Source: an uncultured Bacteroidia bacterium (GTDB taxonomy: Bacteria; Bacteroidota; Bacteroidia; Bacteroidales; Prolixibacteraceae). Taken from it: a DNA stretch of 64,000 bases. This document shows, piece after piece, positions 37,891 to 46,890 of this stretch. Numbering within the stretch: the first letter of the stretch is position 1; the number at the start of each line of letters is the position of its first letter. The stretch spans positions 44,229 to 108,228 of the forward strand of contig CAINLJ010000168.1 in assembly GCA_903850335.1 (NCBI GenBank). The letters run 5' to 3'. The notes below the pieces were generated by a model that worked only from the letters and a program-made list of their open reading frames with translations, was not told where the DNA came from and did not search any database. Made by a program: the position numbers and the translations under genes.

Positions 37891-39378
37891 TTAACTAACA
37901 TACTTTTTCAGATTGTCTTCCCATAACTGATAAGAGTCGTCAATCTGTTGTTTTTTATTTTGATCCGGTTCAACAGATTCCAGTTTTTTTAGCCCCGAAA
38001 AGGCTTCAGTAAACGAGCTGTAATAACCTGACCCTACGCCTGCGCCTCTTGCAGCACCTGCTGCACCGTCCGTATTGTATAATTCTATTGATACACCTGA
38101 AACATTTGCAAGCGTTTCGCGGAAAACCTGGCTCAAAAACATATTTGCTTTTCCTGCCCGTATCACCTTGGCGTCGATGCCAATTCCCCGCAGAATATCC
38201 ATTCCATACCTGAATGAAAACACTATGCCTTCCTGCGCAGCCCTGAACAGGTGTCCCTGACTGTGTCTGTTAAAGTCCAATCCACAAATCTGCGAACCAA
38301 TATTCCGGTTTCCCAGTACCCGCTCGGCACCATTTCCAAATGGAAGTACAGAGAGTCCTTCTGAACCAATTGGAATGTTACCTGCCAGTTCATTCATCTG
38401 TTCATACGAAAAATTCTTATTCCCAATATTTTTGTTCATCCAGGAGTTCAGAATTCCCGTTCCGTTGATACAGAGTAAAACGCCTAATCGAATAGCCTCG
38501 TTCGAATGATTTACATGGGCAAATGTATTGACTCTGGATTGCGGATCATATTTAACATTACCACTCACACCATAAACGACGCCTGAAGTTCCAGCAGTTG
38601 CCGCGATTTCACCTGGGTTCAGGACATTGAGGGAAAGTGCATTGTTAGGCTGGTCGCCGGCTCTGTAAGTCACCGGGATTCCTGCTTTTAACCCCAATTC
38701 TGCGGCAACACCCGCTGTAACGTATCCCTGAATACCAAATGTATCTGTAAGTTCAGGAATCACCTCCTTTCTAAACCCATAATAATCAAGCACTAAATCT
38801 GACAAGCCATTTTTCCTGAAGTCCCAGAACATCCCCTCGGATAATCCCGAAGCCGTAGTCCTGATCTCACCAGTGAGCAACATGGCAATATAATCGCCCG
38901 GAAGCATTATTTTATCAATTTTATCGAATAGCGCGGGCTCATTGTCTTTTACCCATTTTAGTTTCGATGCGGTAAAATTACCAGGTGAGTTCAGCAGTGT
39001 ACTTAAACAAGCCTCACTTCCAATCTCACTGAATGCCTTGTTTCCTATCTCAGTGGCACGACTGTCGCACCATATAATAGAAGGACGCAGCACATTTTGA
39101 TGCTTATCTACAACAACGAGTCCATGCATCTGGTAGGAAATTCCAATACTTAGGATATTCTGACCCGATACTTTTGCCAGTGAGCAGGCCTCACGGATAG
39201 CAAGTTTAAGGTTCTCCCACCAAAGGCCGGGCTCCTGTTCAGCCCACCCGGACTTGCCGGCAAGGATAGTCATTTCACTTTTAGGATAATATGAAGATCC
39301 GGCAATATCACCTGTTTCTCCATTAAGAATTGAAGCCTTAACCGAAGAGCTTCCAACGTCAATACCTAATAAATACAT
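37891..39378 (-). CDS. xylB: xylulokinase
   Basis: 495 residues of the FGGY kinase family. The start YLLGIDVGSSSVKASILNG binds ATP phosphates, GWAEQEPGLWWENLKLAIRE is characteristic of xylulokinase, and the catalytic Asp lies in TYRAGDQPNNALSLNVLNPG. AATAGTSGVVYGV completes the nucleotide site. It phosphorylates D-xylulose to feed the pentose phosphate pathway. A copy of the putative operator repeat lies about 30-40 nt before its start. Confidence 0.95.
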   Translation of the reverse strand: MYLLGIDVGSSSVKASILNGETGDIAGSSYYPKSEMTILAGKSGWAEQEPGLWWENLKLAIREACSLAKVSGQNILSIGISYQMHGLVVVDKHQNVLRPSIIWCDSRATEIGNKAFSEIGSEACLSTLLNSPGNFTASKLKWVKDNEPALFDKIDKIMLPGDYIAMLLTGEIRTTASGLSEGMFWDFRKNGLSDLVLDYYGFRKEVIPELTDTFGIQGYVTAGVAAELGLKAGIPVTYRAGDQPNNALSLNVLNPGEIAATAGTSGVVYGVSGNVKYDPQSRVNTFAHVNHSNEAIRLGVLLCINGTGILNSWMNKNIGNKNFSYEQMNELAGNIPIGSEGLSVLPFGNGAERVLGNRNIGSQICGLDFNRHSQGHLFRAAQEGIVFSFRYGMDILRGIGIDAKVIRAGKANMFLSQVFRETLANVSGVSIELYNTDGAAGAARGAGVGSGYYSSFTEAFSGLKKLESVEPDQNKKQQIDDSYQLWEDNLKKYVS

Positions 39379-39407
39379 ATTAATTTATAATTGAAGATTC
39401 ATAAAAA

Positions 39408-39417
39408 ATCTGTTCTG
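39408..39417 (-). promoter_or_regulatory. putative operator half-site before xylB
   Basis: The minus strand reads CAGAACAGAT, identical to one unit of the tandem repeat next to the regulator's promoter. It lies between the regulator stop (39432) and the xylB start (39378). Confidence 0.4.
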
Positions 39418-39431
39418 TTGTGTCATGGTCA

Positions 39432-40427
39432 TTAAAGTGATTCACGGATTATAAGTTCTGTTGGGACTTGAAAATCGAGCTTAGAATTTGACATTGCAAA
39501 CCCGGCTGCTTTTTGCCCCATCAATTTAAAATCCGTAGATATTACTGATATGCCTTCAGAAATAAACTTTTTCATCGGAGTGTCGTTATAGGATAAAATC
39601 CCAAAATCGTGTCGCAGTCTGAATTTCTTGCTATTTGCCTGTTCAAGTATTGCAGCCAGGTCGATATCCTCGAACACCATATAGATCTTGCCAATTTGAA
39701 TATCGAGTTCATCAATATTATATATAACACTAAATTTCAATCCATTATCATCACAAAACCGATTTACGTTTTCAACGGATTCGAAAGGATGAAAGGTGTA
39801 TTCGGGATAAACACAAACCATTTCATTGTATTTTCGAAGCAGGTGCCAGCCGGATTTAAGACATCTGTAAACAGATTCACCAAAATCCTGATAAACCTTT
39901 GCCTGTCCGGGTTCAGCATGAATTTGCCAGTCAATAAGAAGTAGTTTATCAGGTTCAATTTCATTCACAATTGCAGGTATATCAGGATGATTGAAGTTCA
40001 TGATGATATATGAATTGAACTTGCCAATACTGTTCCGTACTATTGATTCGAATAAATCGAAATTATAATGGTGAAAATTTATGTCCACCATTACATTTCT
40101 GGGAAGGGATTGTTTGAAAGAGTTGTATAACACCTCTTTATAGGCCTTAAAAGTATCAAGAAAAAGAAAAACGTGTTTTTGGGACCGGGTTACAAAATAA
40201 CCTTTGTTGGGTATTGCCTCTACGATTCCCCTTCTTTTGAGTTCAGTATAACTTTTAAAGACAGTGTCGCGAGATAATCCGCTTTCTTTCATCAGATCGT
40301 TAACAGATGGAAGGGCATCCCCTTCACGAAGCATCTTGTAATTGATAGAACGGAGCAAAGCATCAACGAGCTGTTGTACTTTCGATATTCCAGAGTCAAG
40401 GTTAGGTTTAAAACTAAATTTTTTCAT
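39432..40427 (-). CDS. GntR-type regulator with LacI-like sugar-binding domain, probable xylose regulator
   Basis: 331 residues. The N-terminus (about 1-80) is a GntR winged helix (LREGDALPSVNDLMKESGLS, RDTVFKSYTELKRRGIVEAI, PNKGYFVT). The C-terminus (about 85-331) resembles a periplasmic-binding/LacI ligand domain (FGILSYNDTPMKKFISEGIS, VISTDFKLMGQKAAGFAM). This domain swap is the AraR-like arrangement. Because it is the first gene of the xyl block and its own promoter carries a tandem repeat that recurs before xylB, it probably responds to xylose or xylulose. It is distinct from the Nudix-type (NrtR-family) sugar regulators reported in Bacteroides. Confidence 0.85.
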   Translation of the reverse strand: MKKFSFKPNLDSGISKVQQLVDALLRSINYKMLREGDALPSVNDLMKESGLSRDTVFKSYTELKRRGIVEAIPNKGYFVTRSQKHVFLFLDTFKAYKEVLYNSFKQSLPRNVMVDINFHHYNFDLFESIVRNSIGKFNSYIIMNFNHPDIPAIVNEIEPDKLLLIDWQIHAEPGQAKVYQDFGESVYRCLKSGWHLLRKYNEMVCVYPEYTFHPFESVENVNRFCDDNGLKFSVIYNIDELDIQIGKIYMVFEDIDLAAILEQANSKKFRLRHDFGILSYNDTPMKKFISEGISVISTDFKLMGQKAAGFAMSNSKLDFQVPTELIIRESL

Positions 40428-40444
40428 GCAAAAACAATCGGTTC

Positions 40445-40472
40445 ATCTGTTCTGATCCGTTCTGCAAACATA
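40445..40472 (-). promoter_or_regulatory. regulator promoter with abutting tandem operator
   Basis: On the minus strand TATGTTTG (plus-strand coordinates 40465-40472) matches TAnnTTTG and is followed without a gap by CAGAACGGAT and CAGAACAGAT (40455-40464 and 40445-40454), a direct repeat with a 10-bp period. Its position over the transcription start suits repression of the regulator gene and, by read-through, of the xyl genes. Confidence 0.5.
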
Positions 40473-40623
40473 CTCTTTTATTTATGGTGGTAAGCAATTT
40501 TTTTGATGTTATTAAACATGTAAACACTTACATTCTGCCGGTTATTACTAGTCAGGAAATGGGAACCAAACCGGTAAAAATTGATTATCTTTATACATGT
40601 CAAACTGATTAATATTAAATGCC

Positions 40624-41403
40624 ATGAAAAATCTGAACCTTTTGAGGCTTTCTGTATTTGCATTTATTTTTATTGGCTTGGGATTACACGCTACCGGGCA
40701 GGTAAACCCTGAAAAAAAATCCAGGGCAATTTTCATTACAGGGATTGCCTTTGACAGTAAAACCTTTGAACCTCTGCCCTCCGCAAGTTTTAGAATCAAT
40801 CAAAAGAAAAATTTTGCCACCAATGAAACAGGTCGTTTCTCCTTTTATGGAATGCCAAATGATACGGTCGTCTTCACCTATTTAGGATATCAGCCAACGA
40901 CATTGACAGTCCCGGACACCCTAAAGTCGGAGGAATATGTGATGGGGGTTTTTATGACGGAACAGCCTGTACGTCTATCAGAAATAATTATCTTACGCAG
41001 AATGGGCCCTTCCTCCATGATTATAAAATCTGTTCAGACTGATCAGCGAACGATGGATATTGCCCAAAACAATGTTGATAAGGCAGCAATGGAAGGGCTA
41101 ACCAAGGCACCACAGGTCTATGATGCAGAAATGAATACCCGCAAGGAGATCCGGTCCAATCAGATTCGTGCCGAATATAAGGGGATGCTGGTAACACCCG
41201 AAAATGCTGTTGGGTTATCTACTCAGACTTACAGGACTTTTAACGTAATATATGGAACCTCAGTCATTTCCTCGGGAAAGGTCTCAAAGGAAATGATATC
41301 AAACAATGAAAGCATTTTACTGTTGAAGCATTATGAAGCCTTCCATAGACCTGCCAATGAACCTGAATTAAAACTGGATTCTGCCGGCAAAACTACAAGG
41401 TAG
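40624..41403 (+). CDS. secreted carboxypeptidase-like regulatory-domain protein
   Basis: 259 residues. The signal peptide (LSVFAFIFIGLGLHATGQ) is followed by a CarboxypepD_reg domain (FITGIAFDSKTFEPLPSASF, FATNETGRFSFYGMPNDTVV, FTYLGYQPTTLTV). The C-terminal half is predicted soluble and unrecognised. No TonB plug or barrel follows. Probably periplasmic or outer-membrane associated, of unknown function. It is transcribed alone, divergent from the xylose regulator and convergent with proline dehydrogenase. Confidence 0.75.
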   Translation: MKNLNLLRLSVFAFIFIGLGLHATGQVNPEKKSRAIFITGIAFDSKTFEPLPSASFRINQKKNFATNETGRFSFYGMPNDTVVFTYLGYQPTTLTVPDTLKSEEYVMGVFMTEQPVRLSEIIILRRMGPSSMIIKSVQTDQRTMDIAQNNVDKAAMEGLTKAPQVYDAEMNTRKEIRSNQIRAEYKGMLVTPENAVGLSTQTYRTFNVIYGTSVISSGKVSKEMISNNESILLLKHYEAFHRPANEPELKLDSAGKTTR

Positions 41404-41435
41404 CCTGATTTTTACAATAAAACACAATACTTATA

Positions 41436-42347
41436 CTACCGACTAATAAATAATGCTTTAAGTATATGCCATACCATTGCAGGATTTTCTTTTAATCTGC
41501 GTGTTGAATACCCAAACCATTTCTTGCCATAAGGAACATAGACACGCATCCGGTGACCTTTCCCTGCAATTGATTTTCTTAGTTTAGGTGTCACACCATA
41601 CAACATCTGAAACTCATACATATCCTTCGAAATATTCAGATCCTCAAGCATCTCATATGCCTTGTCGATCAGATATTTATCATGTGTTGCTATGCAAGCG
41701 TACATCCTGTTTTGGAGCATAAAACGTAAATCTTCGAGATAATGGTCCCTGATTTCCTGATGTCCTTTATAGGCAATTCCAGCATCTTCAATATATATGC
41801 CCTTGCAAAGCCTGAAGTTAAGAGGGGCATCCGGATAATTAATGTCAGACAGTCCCCTGATATCATCCAAAGTCCGTCTCATATAAGCCTGAATGGCAAT
41901 TCCTACCCTGTTAGGGAATTCAACTTTCAGACGTCTGAACAAGTCGATCTCAATTGAAGTACATTGTGAATCTTCCATGTCAATTTTAATGAAGGAATTA
42001 CATTTGTCGGCTACCTCAACAAGATCATGAATGTTATTATAACATGCCTCCGTATCCAGCAGCAACCCAAACATGGACGGTTTAACCGAAAAATTACCTC
42101 CTACTTTTTCACTTGTAAACCGCTGAATCAGATCTATATATTGATCCTTATAAACAGCTGCCTCATCGAGATTTGTGATATATTCTCCGAGTAAATCCAC
42201 GGTAACCAACAATCCCTGTTGATTCAGTTTGATTGATTCAGCAAGTGCATTCTCAATGTACTGGCCTGAAATATAACGTTTTGAAAATACCCAAATGAGT
42301 TTTTCAGGGAAATAAGGAAGTGCTTTAGCAATTAATTGGTTTATCAT
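41436..42347 (-). CDS. proline dehydrogenase
   Basis: 303 residues forming the FAD-binding TIM barrel of proline dehydrogenase: VTVDLLGEYI, FSVKPSMFGLLLD, IKIDMEDSQC, IAIQAYMRRTLDDI, FRLCKGIY, CIATHDKYLID and EFQMLYGVTPKLR. It oxidises proline to pyrroline-5-carboxylate and passes electrons to the quinone pool. The short, monofunctional form depends on separate PruA, encoded about 12 kb away. The start at 42347 follows no clear ribosome binding site, as is usual here. Confidence 0.93.
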   Translation of the reverse strand: MINQLIAKALPYFPEKLIWVFSKRYISGQYIENALAESIKLNQQGLLVTVDLLGEYITNLDEAAVYKDQYIDLIQRFTSEKVGGNFSVKPSMFGLLLDTEACYNNIHDLVEVADKCNSFIKIDMEDSQCTSIEIDLFRRLKVEFPNRVGIAIQAYMRRTLDDIRGLSDINYPDAPLNFRLCKGIYIEDAGIAYKGHQEIRDHYLEDLRFMLQNRMYACIATHDKYLIDKAYEMLEDLNISKDMYEFQMLYGVTPKLRKSIAGKGHRMRVYVPYGKKWFGYSTRRLKENPAMVWHILKALFISR

Positions 42348-42525
42348 CTTTTCAAGGGATTAGCATGATATTTTTACTCTGAAAGTTGGTGTAAAAGTAA
42401 AATACACAATCCGGCAGATCTATGACGTTTATCAATTCGCAGCAGCAATTTATTTAATCTAAAAGATGAAATTTTAGTGTATAAACAAAAAATGGTCAGT
42501 TAGTTTTCTGCTTCGACTTTTCAAT

Positions 42526-42533
42526 TATATTTG
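42526..42533 (+). promoter_or_regulatory. -7 promoter box before the OmpH/Skp gene
   Basis: TATATTTG matches TAnnTTTG, 42 bp before the ATG. A T-rich stretch about 20 bp upstream (TTTTCTG) may be the -33 element. Confidence 0.5.
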
Positions 42534-42575
42534 TAACTCAAAATTTTTAAGGAGAATAAAACATAAATACCTTTT

Positions 42576-43166
42576 ATGAAGAACTCGACAATTGTTAATA
42601 TCGTTTTGGCACTTGCAGTAGCAGGTCTTTACATCATTCATTTCAGCGGTGGTAACAAGGACACATCAACTCAGCCCAGTAAGGCTAAAGGGCCAAATAA
42701 TCCATTATCTATAGCCTATGTAAAAATGGATTCAATGTTGTATACCTATGAACTGGCAAAGAAACTTAATACAGAATTTGCTGAGAAAAAAGAGAATTTC
42801 AGAAAAGAATACACAGATAAAAGGATAAAATTCGAGCGTGATGCAGCTGCATTTCAGGAAAAAGTACAACGTGGCGGATTTTTAACCGAGGAGCGTGCAA
42901 AACAAGAGCAGGAAAGACTTGTAGGTGTCCAGCAGGAGATTCAGAAGCTAGATTATGATCTTACTCAGAAACTTAATGAAATGCAGGGCCAGATCAGCCA
43001 ACAGATTCTAGATAGTATCTCTTCCTATTTGAAAAGTTATAATGAGGTCAAAAAATACGATATCATTCTCAATAGCTCAAGTATGCTTGAGGGTTCTGCT
43101 CAATACAACATAACCAAAGAGGTTACACAGGGCCTCAACGAACGGTACAGGAATTTAAGTAAATAG
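42576..43166 (+). CDS. OmpH/Skp family periplasmic chaperone
   Basis: 196 residues: an N-terminal membrane or signal helix (NIVLALAVAGLYIIHFSGG), the domain start SIAYVKMDSMLYTYELAKKL, a long central coiled coil (about 65-150) and the C-terminal strand (EVKKYDIILNSSSMLEGSAQ). Skp-like trimers hold unfolded outer membrane proteins in the periplasm. It stands alone, not beside bamA or lpx genes, so it may be a second copy in this genome. Confidence 0.87.
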   Translation: MKNSTIVNIVLALAVAGLYIIHFSGGNKDTSTQPSKAKGPNNPLSIAYVKMDSMLYTYELAKKLNTEFAEKKENFRKEYTDKRIKFERDAAAFQEKVQRGGFLTEERAKQEQERLVGVQQEIQKLDYDLTQKLNEMQGQISQQILDSISSYLKSYNEVKKYDIILNSSSMLEGSAQYNITKEVTQGLNERYRNLSK

Positions 43167-43241
43167 CATTGCATTCTTGCCGGATGATTTATTGGCTGAT
43201 CCTATGGGTTAATAATTCCATTAGCCATAAACTCTTCTGTG

Positions 43242-44519
43242 ATGGATATTTTTAAAAGATATATTGACCAGCAGAAGGATCAGTTTGCTCATTTATTGGA
43301 CCAACCTGCCAAAGATGCCACTCTTTTCGTAGTAATTCCTTGTTTTAATGAGCCTGATATCCTCACAACCCTCAATTCCCTTGCAGAATGCTTCCCTCCC
43401 AAGAGGACTGTGTCTGTTCTCATCGTAGTTAATGATAGCGAGACCTCTGTGGTTGAGGCAGTAATCCAAAATAAAAATACCCTTGACAGTATTGAAAACT
43501 GGCAACTGGAAAATCCGGGCATATTTTTAAATATCAATAGGATTTATGCCGGATCACTACCCAAGAAATGGGCAGGAGTGGGATGGGCACGTAAAATTGG
43601 TATGGATGAAGTCATCCGACAAATAACAAACAGTGGTTTGACAGAGGCAATCATCGTATCTCTTGATGCCGACAGCAGGGTATCCCGGAATTATCTTCAA
43701 AACATCGGGGAAGCATTTGACAAAAATCCGGGATTCAATTTCTTTACAATAAACTTTGAACATCCCATTGAAATTCAAGAGTTAAATAGTAGAGAACGTG
43801 AGGGTATTATCCGTTATGAACTTCACATGCGTTTCTATCGAAATGCAATGAGTTGGTGTGGCTATCCACATGCCATTCATACAGTTGGATCAAGTTTTGC
43901 ACTCAAAGCCTCTTCGTATGTCAAACAAGGTGGGATGAACCGTCGTCAGGCAGGAGAAGATTTCTATTTTTTACATAAGCTTGTTTTGCTTGGAAGGTAC
44001 GGGAACATCACCAATGGAACTGTTTTTCCGGCATCACGGATGTCTGACCGCGTTCCTTTTGGAACCGGAGCTGCAATGAAAAAATGGATTGAAGGGAATG
44101 ATGAATTGTACACAACCTACTCATTGGTAGCATTTGACAATCTGAGGCAACTTTTTCTAAATATTTGCAGCTTATGGGATATGAATGAGGTTGAGCTAGC
44201 CAATTTTTTCGATTCACTTGATCCTTTACTGGCAGAATTCTGCAATAAATCAGGCACTTTTAATCAACTTGCCGAATTAAAGAAAAATTGTTCCGGGACC
44301 AACATCTATCAACAAAGAACCTTCCATTTATTAAACGCATTCTGGATTCTGAAGTACCTGAATTTTGCCCATGAATCATCTCTGCCGCGTCAGGACCTGC
44401 AAATGGAGTCTATTCGGCTTTTACATAATCTGGGAATTCCTGTTCCTACAGATATTTCACTTGAAACTCTCCTTTCAATTTACCGAAAACTCGATGTAAA
44501 TGCAGTTGTGAATTATTAG
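43242..44519 (+). CDS. glycosyltransferase family 2-like protein
   Basis: 425 residues from the ATG at 43242 (a GTG codon lies directly before it). The GT-A start is LFVVIPCFNEPDILTTLNSL, the metal motif IIVSLDADSRVSRNYL, and the acceptor region GSSFALKASSYVKQGGMNRR with AGEDFYFLHKLV. There is no clear membrane segment, so it may act on a soluble or membrane-surface acceptor. The substrate is unknown. It is followed by the PAP2-GT39-GT2 set, but that set has its own promoter. Confidence 0.8.
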   Translation: MDIFKRYIDQQKDQFAHLLDQPAKDATLFVVIPCFNEPDILTTLNSLAECFPPKRTVSVLIVVNDSETSVVEAVIQNKNTLDSIENWQLENPGIFLNINRIYAGSLPKKWAGVGWARKIGMDEVIRQITNSGLTEAIIVSLDADSRVSRNYLQNIGEAFDKNPGFNFFTINFEHPIEIQELNSREREGIIRYELHMRFYRNAMSWCGYPHAIHTVGSSFALKASSYVKQGGMNRRQAGEDFYFLHKLVLLGRYGNITNGTVFPASRMSDRVPFGTGAAMKKWIEGNDELYTTYSLVAFDNLRQLFLNICSLWDMNEVELANFFDSLDPLLAEFCNKSGTFNQLAELKKNCSGTNIYQQRTFHLLNAFWILKYLNFAHESSLPRQDLQMESIRLLHNLGIPVPTDISLETLLSIYRKLDVNAVVNY

Positions 44520-44532
44520 GTTGTTATATTTG
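44506..44532 (+). promoter_or_regulatory. promoter of the PAP2-GT39-GT2 operon
   Basis: TATATTTG at 44525-44532 matches the -7 consensus, with TTG at 44506-44508 near the expected -33 position, overlapping the end of the preceding gene. The leader is about 10 nt. Confidence 0.45.
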
Positions 44533-44548
44533 CGGAATATTTTAAAAT

Positions 44549-45247
44549 ATGAACTTGGATCAAAGTGGTACATACTTATTTGGTAAGGTTATACGGGATA
44601 ACCGTGAATTTCTGATACCATTCCTTTTGTTTGCCTTCCTTTTCTTAATCTTGCTGGGAGTTACCGGAAATTCGGAGCTTTTTTTATCAGTCAACAGACA
44701 TAACTCTGATTTTGGAGATTTTCTTTTCTATTATTGGACAAATTTAGGAGACGGTATTATAGCCGCTATACTAATCGTGGCCTTGCTTTGGATTTCTTTT
44801 CGCGATGCACTTACCTTCTTAATTATTACATTATTAATTACTGTCATAGTCAATATATTAAAGGATCATATATTCCCTGAGATGAACCGGCCGGTTGCTT
44901 ATTTTGGCACTTCACAGATCTTGCATCTTGTACAGGGATATACACCTCCCATACTTAGTACTTTTCCTTCAGGACACACTGCAACAGCCTTTAGTGCTGG
45001 CCTTTACATATGTTTTTTCTCAAAAAACAGGGTTCTGAAATTTATGCTTTTTGTAGCTGCTTTTCTTGTCGGCTATTCCAGAATGTATCTTTCTGCTCAC
45101 TTCCCCGCAGATGTGGTGGCGGGAGCATCACTGGGTGTCTTAACAACTCTGATCTGTTTTTTCGCATTCAGGAAGATAGGAAGCTCATGGATGGATAAAA
45201 AAATTGAATATATTCCTAAGTTCTTTATCAGAAAAAAATCTTTATGA
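44549..45247 (+). CDS. PAP2-family membrane phosphatase
   Basis: 232 residues with about five to six membrane helices. The three PAP2 phosphatase motifs are present: KDHIFPEMNRP, STFPSGHTATAFS and SRMYLSAHFPADVVAG. Such enzymes dephosphorylate undecaprenyl pyrophosphate, phosphatidic acid or lipid A on the periplasmic side. Its overlap (4 nt) with an ArnT-like gene suggests a role in lipid A modification or in carrier-lipid recycling. Confidence 0.9.
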   Translation: MNLDQSGTYLFGKVIRDNREFLIPFLLFAFLFLILLGVTGNSELFLSVNRHNSDFGDFLFYYWTNLGDGIIAAILIVALLWISFRDALTFLIITLLITVIVNILKDHIFPEMNRPVAYFGTSQILHLVQGYTPPILSTFPSGHTATAFSAGLYICFFSKNRVLKFMLFVAAFLVGYSRMYLSAHFPADVVAGASLGVLTTLICFFAFRKIGSSWMDKKIEYIPKFFIRKKSL

Positions 45248-46887
45248 TAAAAAATATCACTATTGAAAACCGGATCAGGATATTGATTGCACTGGCTGGC
45301 ATACTCTTATTTATACCCTTTAATGGATTAGTCCATTTGTTCGATTGGGATGAGATCAATTTTGCAGAATCGGCCCGTGAAATGATTGTCACAGGAAATT
45401 ACAGTACTGTAGGTATCAATTTTATTCCCTTTTGGGAGAAACCTCCTTTGTTTATCTGGATGCAAGTACTCAGTATGAATGTTTTTGGGATTAATGAATT
45501 TGCAGCAAGGTTTCCAAACGCAATCTGCGGAATACTCACTCTTCTGGTCCTTTTTGAAATCGGCAATAGTCTGAAAAATTATAAGTTCGGTTTAATCTGG
45601 GCAATATCCTATGGTTCAGCAATCTTGCCATTTTTATATTTCAAATCCGGCATCATAGATCCCTGGTTTAATCTCTTTATTTTCACTGCATTATTTTTTG
45701 CCTTCAAATATTTCAGACAACGGGAATCAGGGCTGAATGGATTTCGTAATGTTATTCCTTCTGCAGGTATATTAGGTCTCGCAGTTCTAACAAAAGGACC
45801 GGTTGCAATACTTCTCTTCGGAACTACGTTGCTGCTTTACCTGCTTTTTGAGCGAAAATTTAAGCTTATCAGATGGTCTGACACACTGATCTTTGCTATT
45901 GTTCTAATCCTCTCAGGAGGTGCCTATCACATATACCAGCTGCTGACTGGAAATTCTCAGCTTGTATACGATTTCTTTAAATATCAGGTGAGACTCATGA
46001 AAACTGAAGATGCCGGACACGGAGGCAGCATCATTTACCATCCGCTTGTCTTATTCCTTGGAGTGTTTCCAGCCTCAATTTTTGCATTACGGGTTTTCTT
46101 CAAAAAGGAAAACACGAATAATGACTTCAGGAAATTGATGATTATTTTGTTTTTAGTAGTCCTCGTAATCTTTTCACTTGTACAGACTAAGATTGTCCAT
46201 TACAGTTCGTTATGTTACTTCCCACTAAGTTACCTTGCTGCTGTTTCTCTCTATGAGATCTGCTTTAATAGCGTAAAACTATCCAAATTGACTAAGATAT
46301 TGCTTTTGATTGTCGGATTCGTTTATGCATTGATCCCGGGGGCTTTGCAACTTATAGCAACCACTTTGTCGCCTGAGTTTCTAAAAACATTTATAAAAGA
46401 CGATTTTGCAATTGCATGTATTGACCACTCTGTTGTCTGGGGAGGATATGAGTTTTTGATTGGAATACTTTTAGGAATTATTCTCTTAGTATCGGTAATT
46501 TATTGGCATGGAACCAAACAGATCACCTCGATACTCGTGAGTACAGTCTTATATTTGTTCCTGCTGATGGTTCTCATCGTTCCTAAAATTGAAAAATATT
46601 CTCAGGGGCCTGCAATTGCATTTATATCTCAGTTTAAAGATAAACCCGTTTGGGTTTCAACTTTAGGATATTACAGTTACGCACCTTACTTTTACTCCGC
46701 TAAAATGCAGCGGGCTTGCACCGAATGTAACGAAGAGGAGTTTTTATTGAAAGGTCCTGTAAACAAGGAAGTGTATTTTGTGACTAAAGTAACGGCTTTT
46801 CAATCTGTTATTGATAAATATCCACAATTGGACATCGTTGAAAAACGAGGAGGATTTGTTTTGTTAAAAAGAAACGATAAAAAATAA
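45244..46887 (+). CDS. GT39/ArnT-like lipid-linked sugar transferase
   Basis: 547 residues with 11-13 membrane helices. The N-terminal loop DWDEINFAESAREM carries the acidic catalytic motif of the PMT/ArnT superfamily, followed by WEKPPLFIWMQVLSMNVFGI and VLTKGPVAILLFG. ArnT moves 4-amino-4-deoxy-L-arabinose from a lipid carrier to lipid A; this protein probably moves a sugar from undecaprenyl phosphate to an envelope acceptor. It overlaps the PAP2 gene by 4 nt and is 3 nt ahead of a GT2 gene, so all three are co-translated. Confidence 0.87.
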   Translation: MIKNITIENRIRILIALAGILLFIPFNGLVHLFDWDEINFAESAREMIVTGNYSTVGINFIPFWEKPPLFIWMQVLSMNVFGINEFAARFPNAICGILTLLVLFEIGNSLKNYKFGLIWAISYGSAILPFLYFKSGIIDPWFNLFIFTALFFAFKYFRQRESGLNGFRNVIPSAGILGLAVLTKGPVAILLFGTTLLLYLLFERKFKLIRWSDTLIFAIVLILSGGAYHIYQLLTGNSQLVYDFFKYQVRLMKTEDAGHGGSIIYHPLVLFLGVFPASIFALRVFFKKENTNNDFRKLMIILFLVVLVIFSLVQTKIVHYSSLCYFPLSYLAAVSLYEICFNSVKLSKLTKILLLIVGFVYALIPGALQLIATTLSPEFLKTFIKDDFAIACIDHSVVWGGYEFLIGILLGIILLVSVIYWHGTKQITSILVSTVLYLFLLMVLIVPKIEKYSQGPAIAFISQFKDKPVWVSTLGYYSYAPYFYSAKMQRACTECNEEEFLLKGPVNKEVYFVTKVTAFQSVIDKYPQLDIVEKRGGFVLLKRNDKK

Positions 46888-46890
46888 TTA

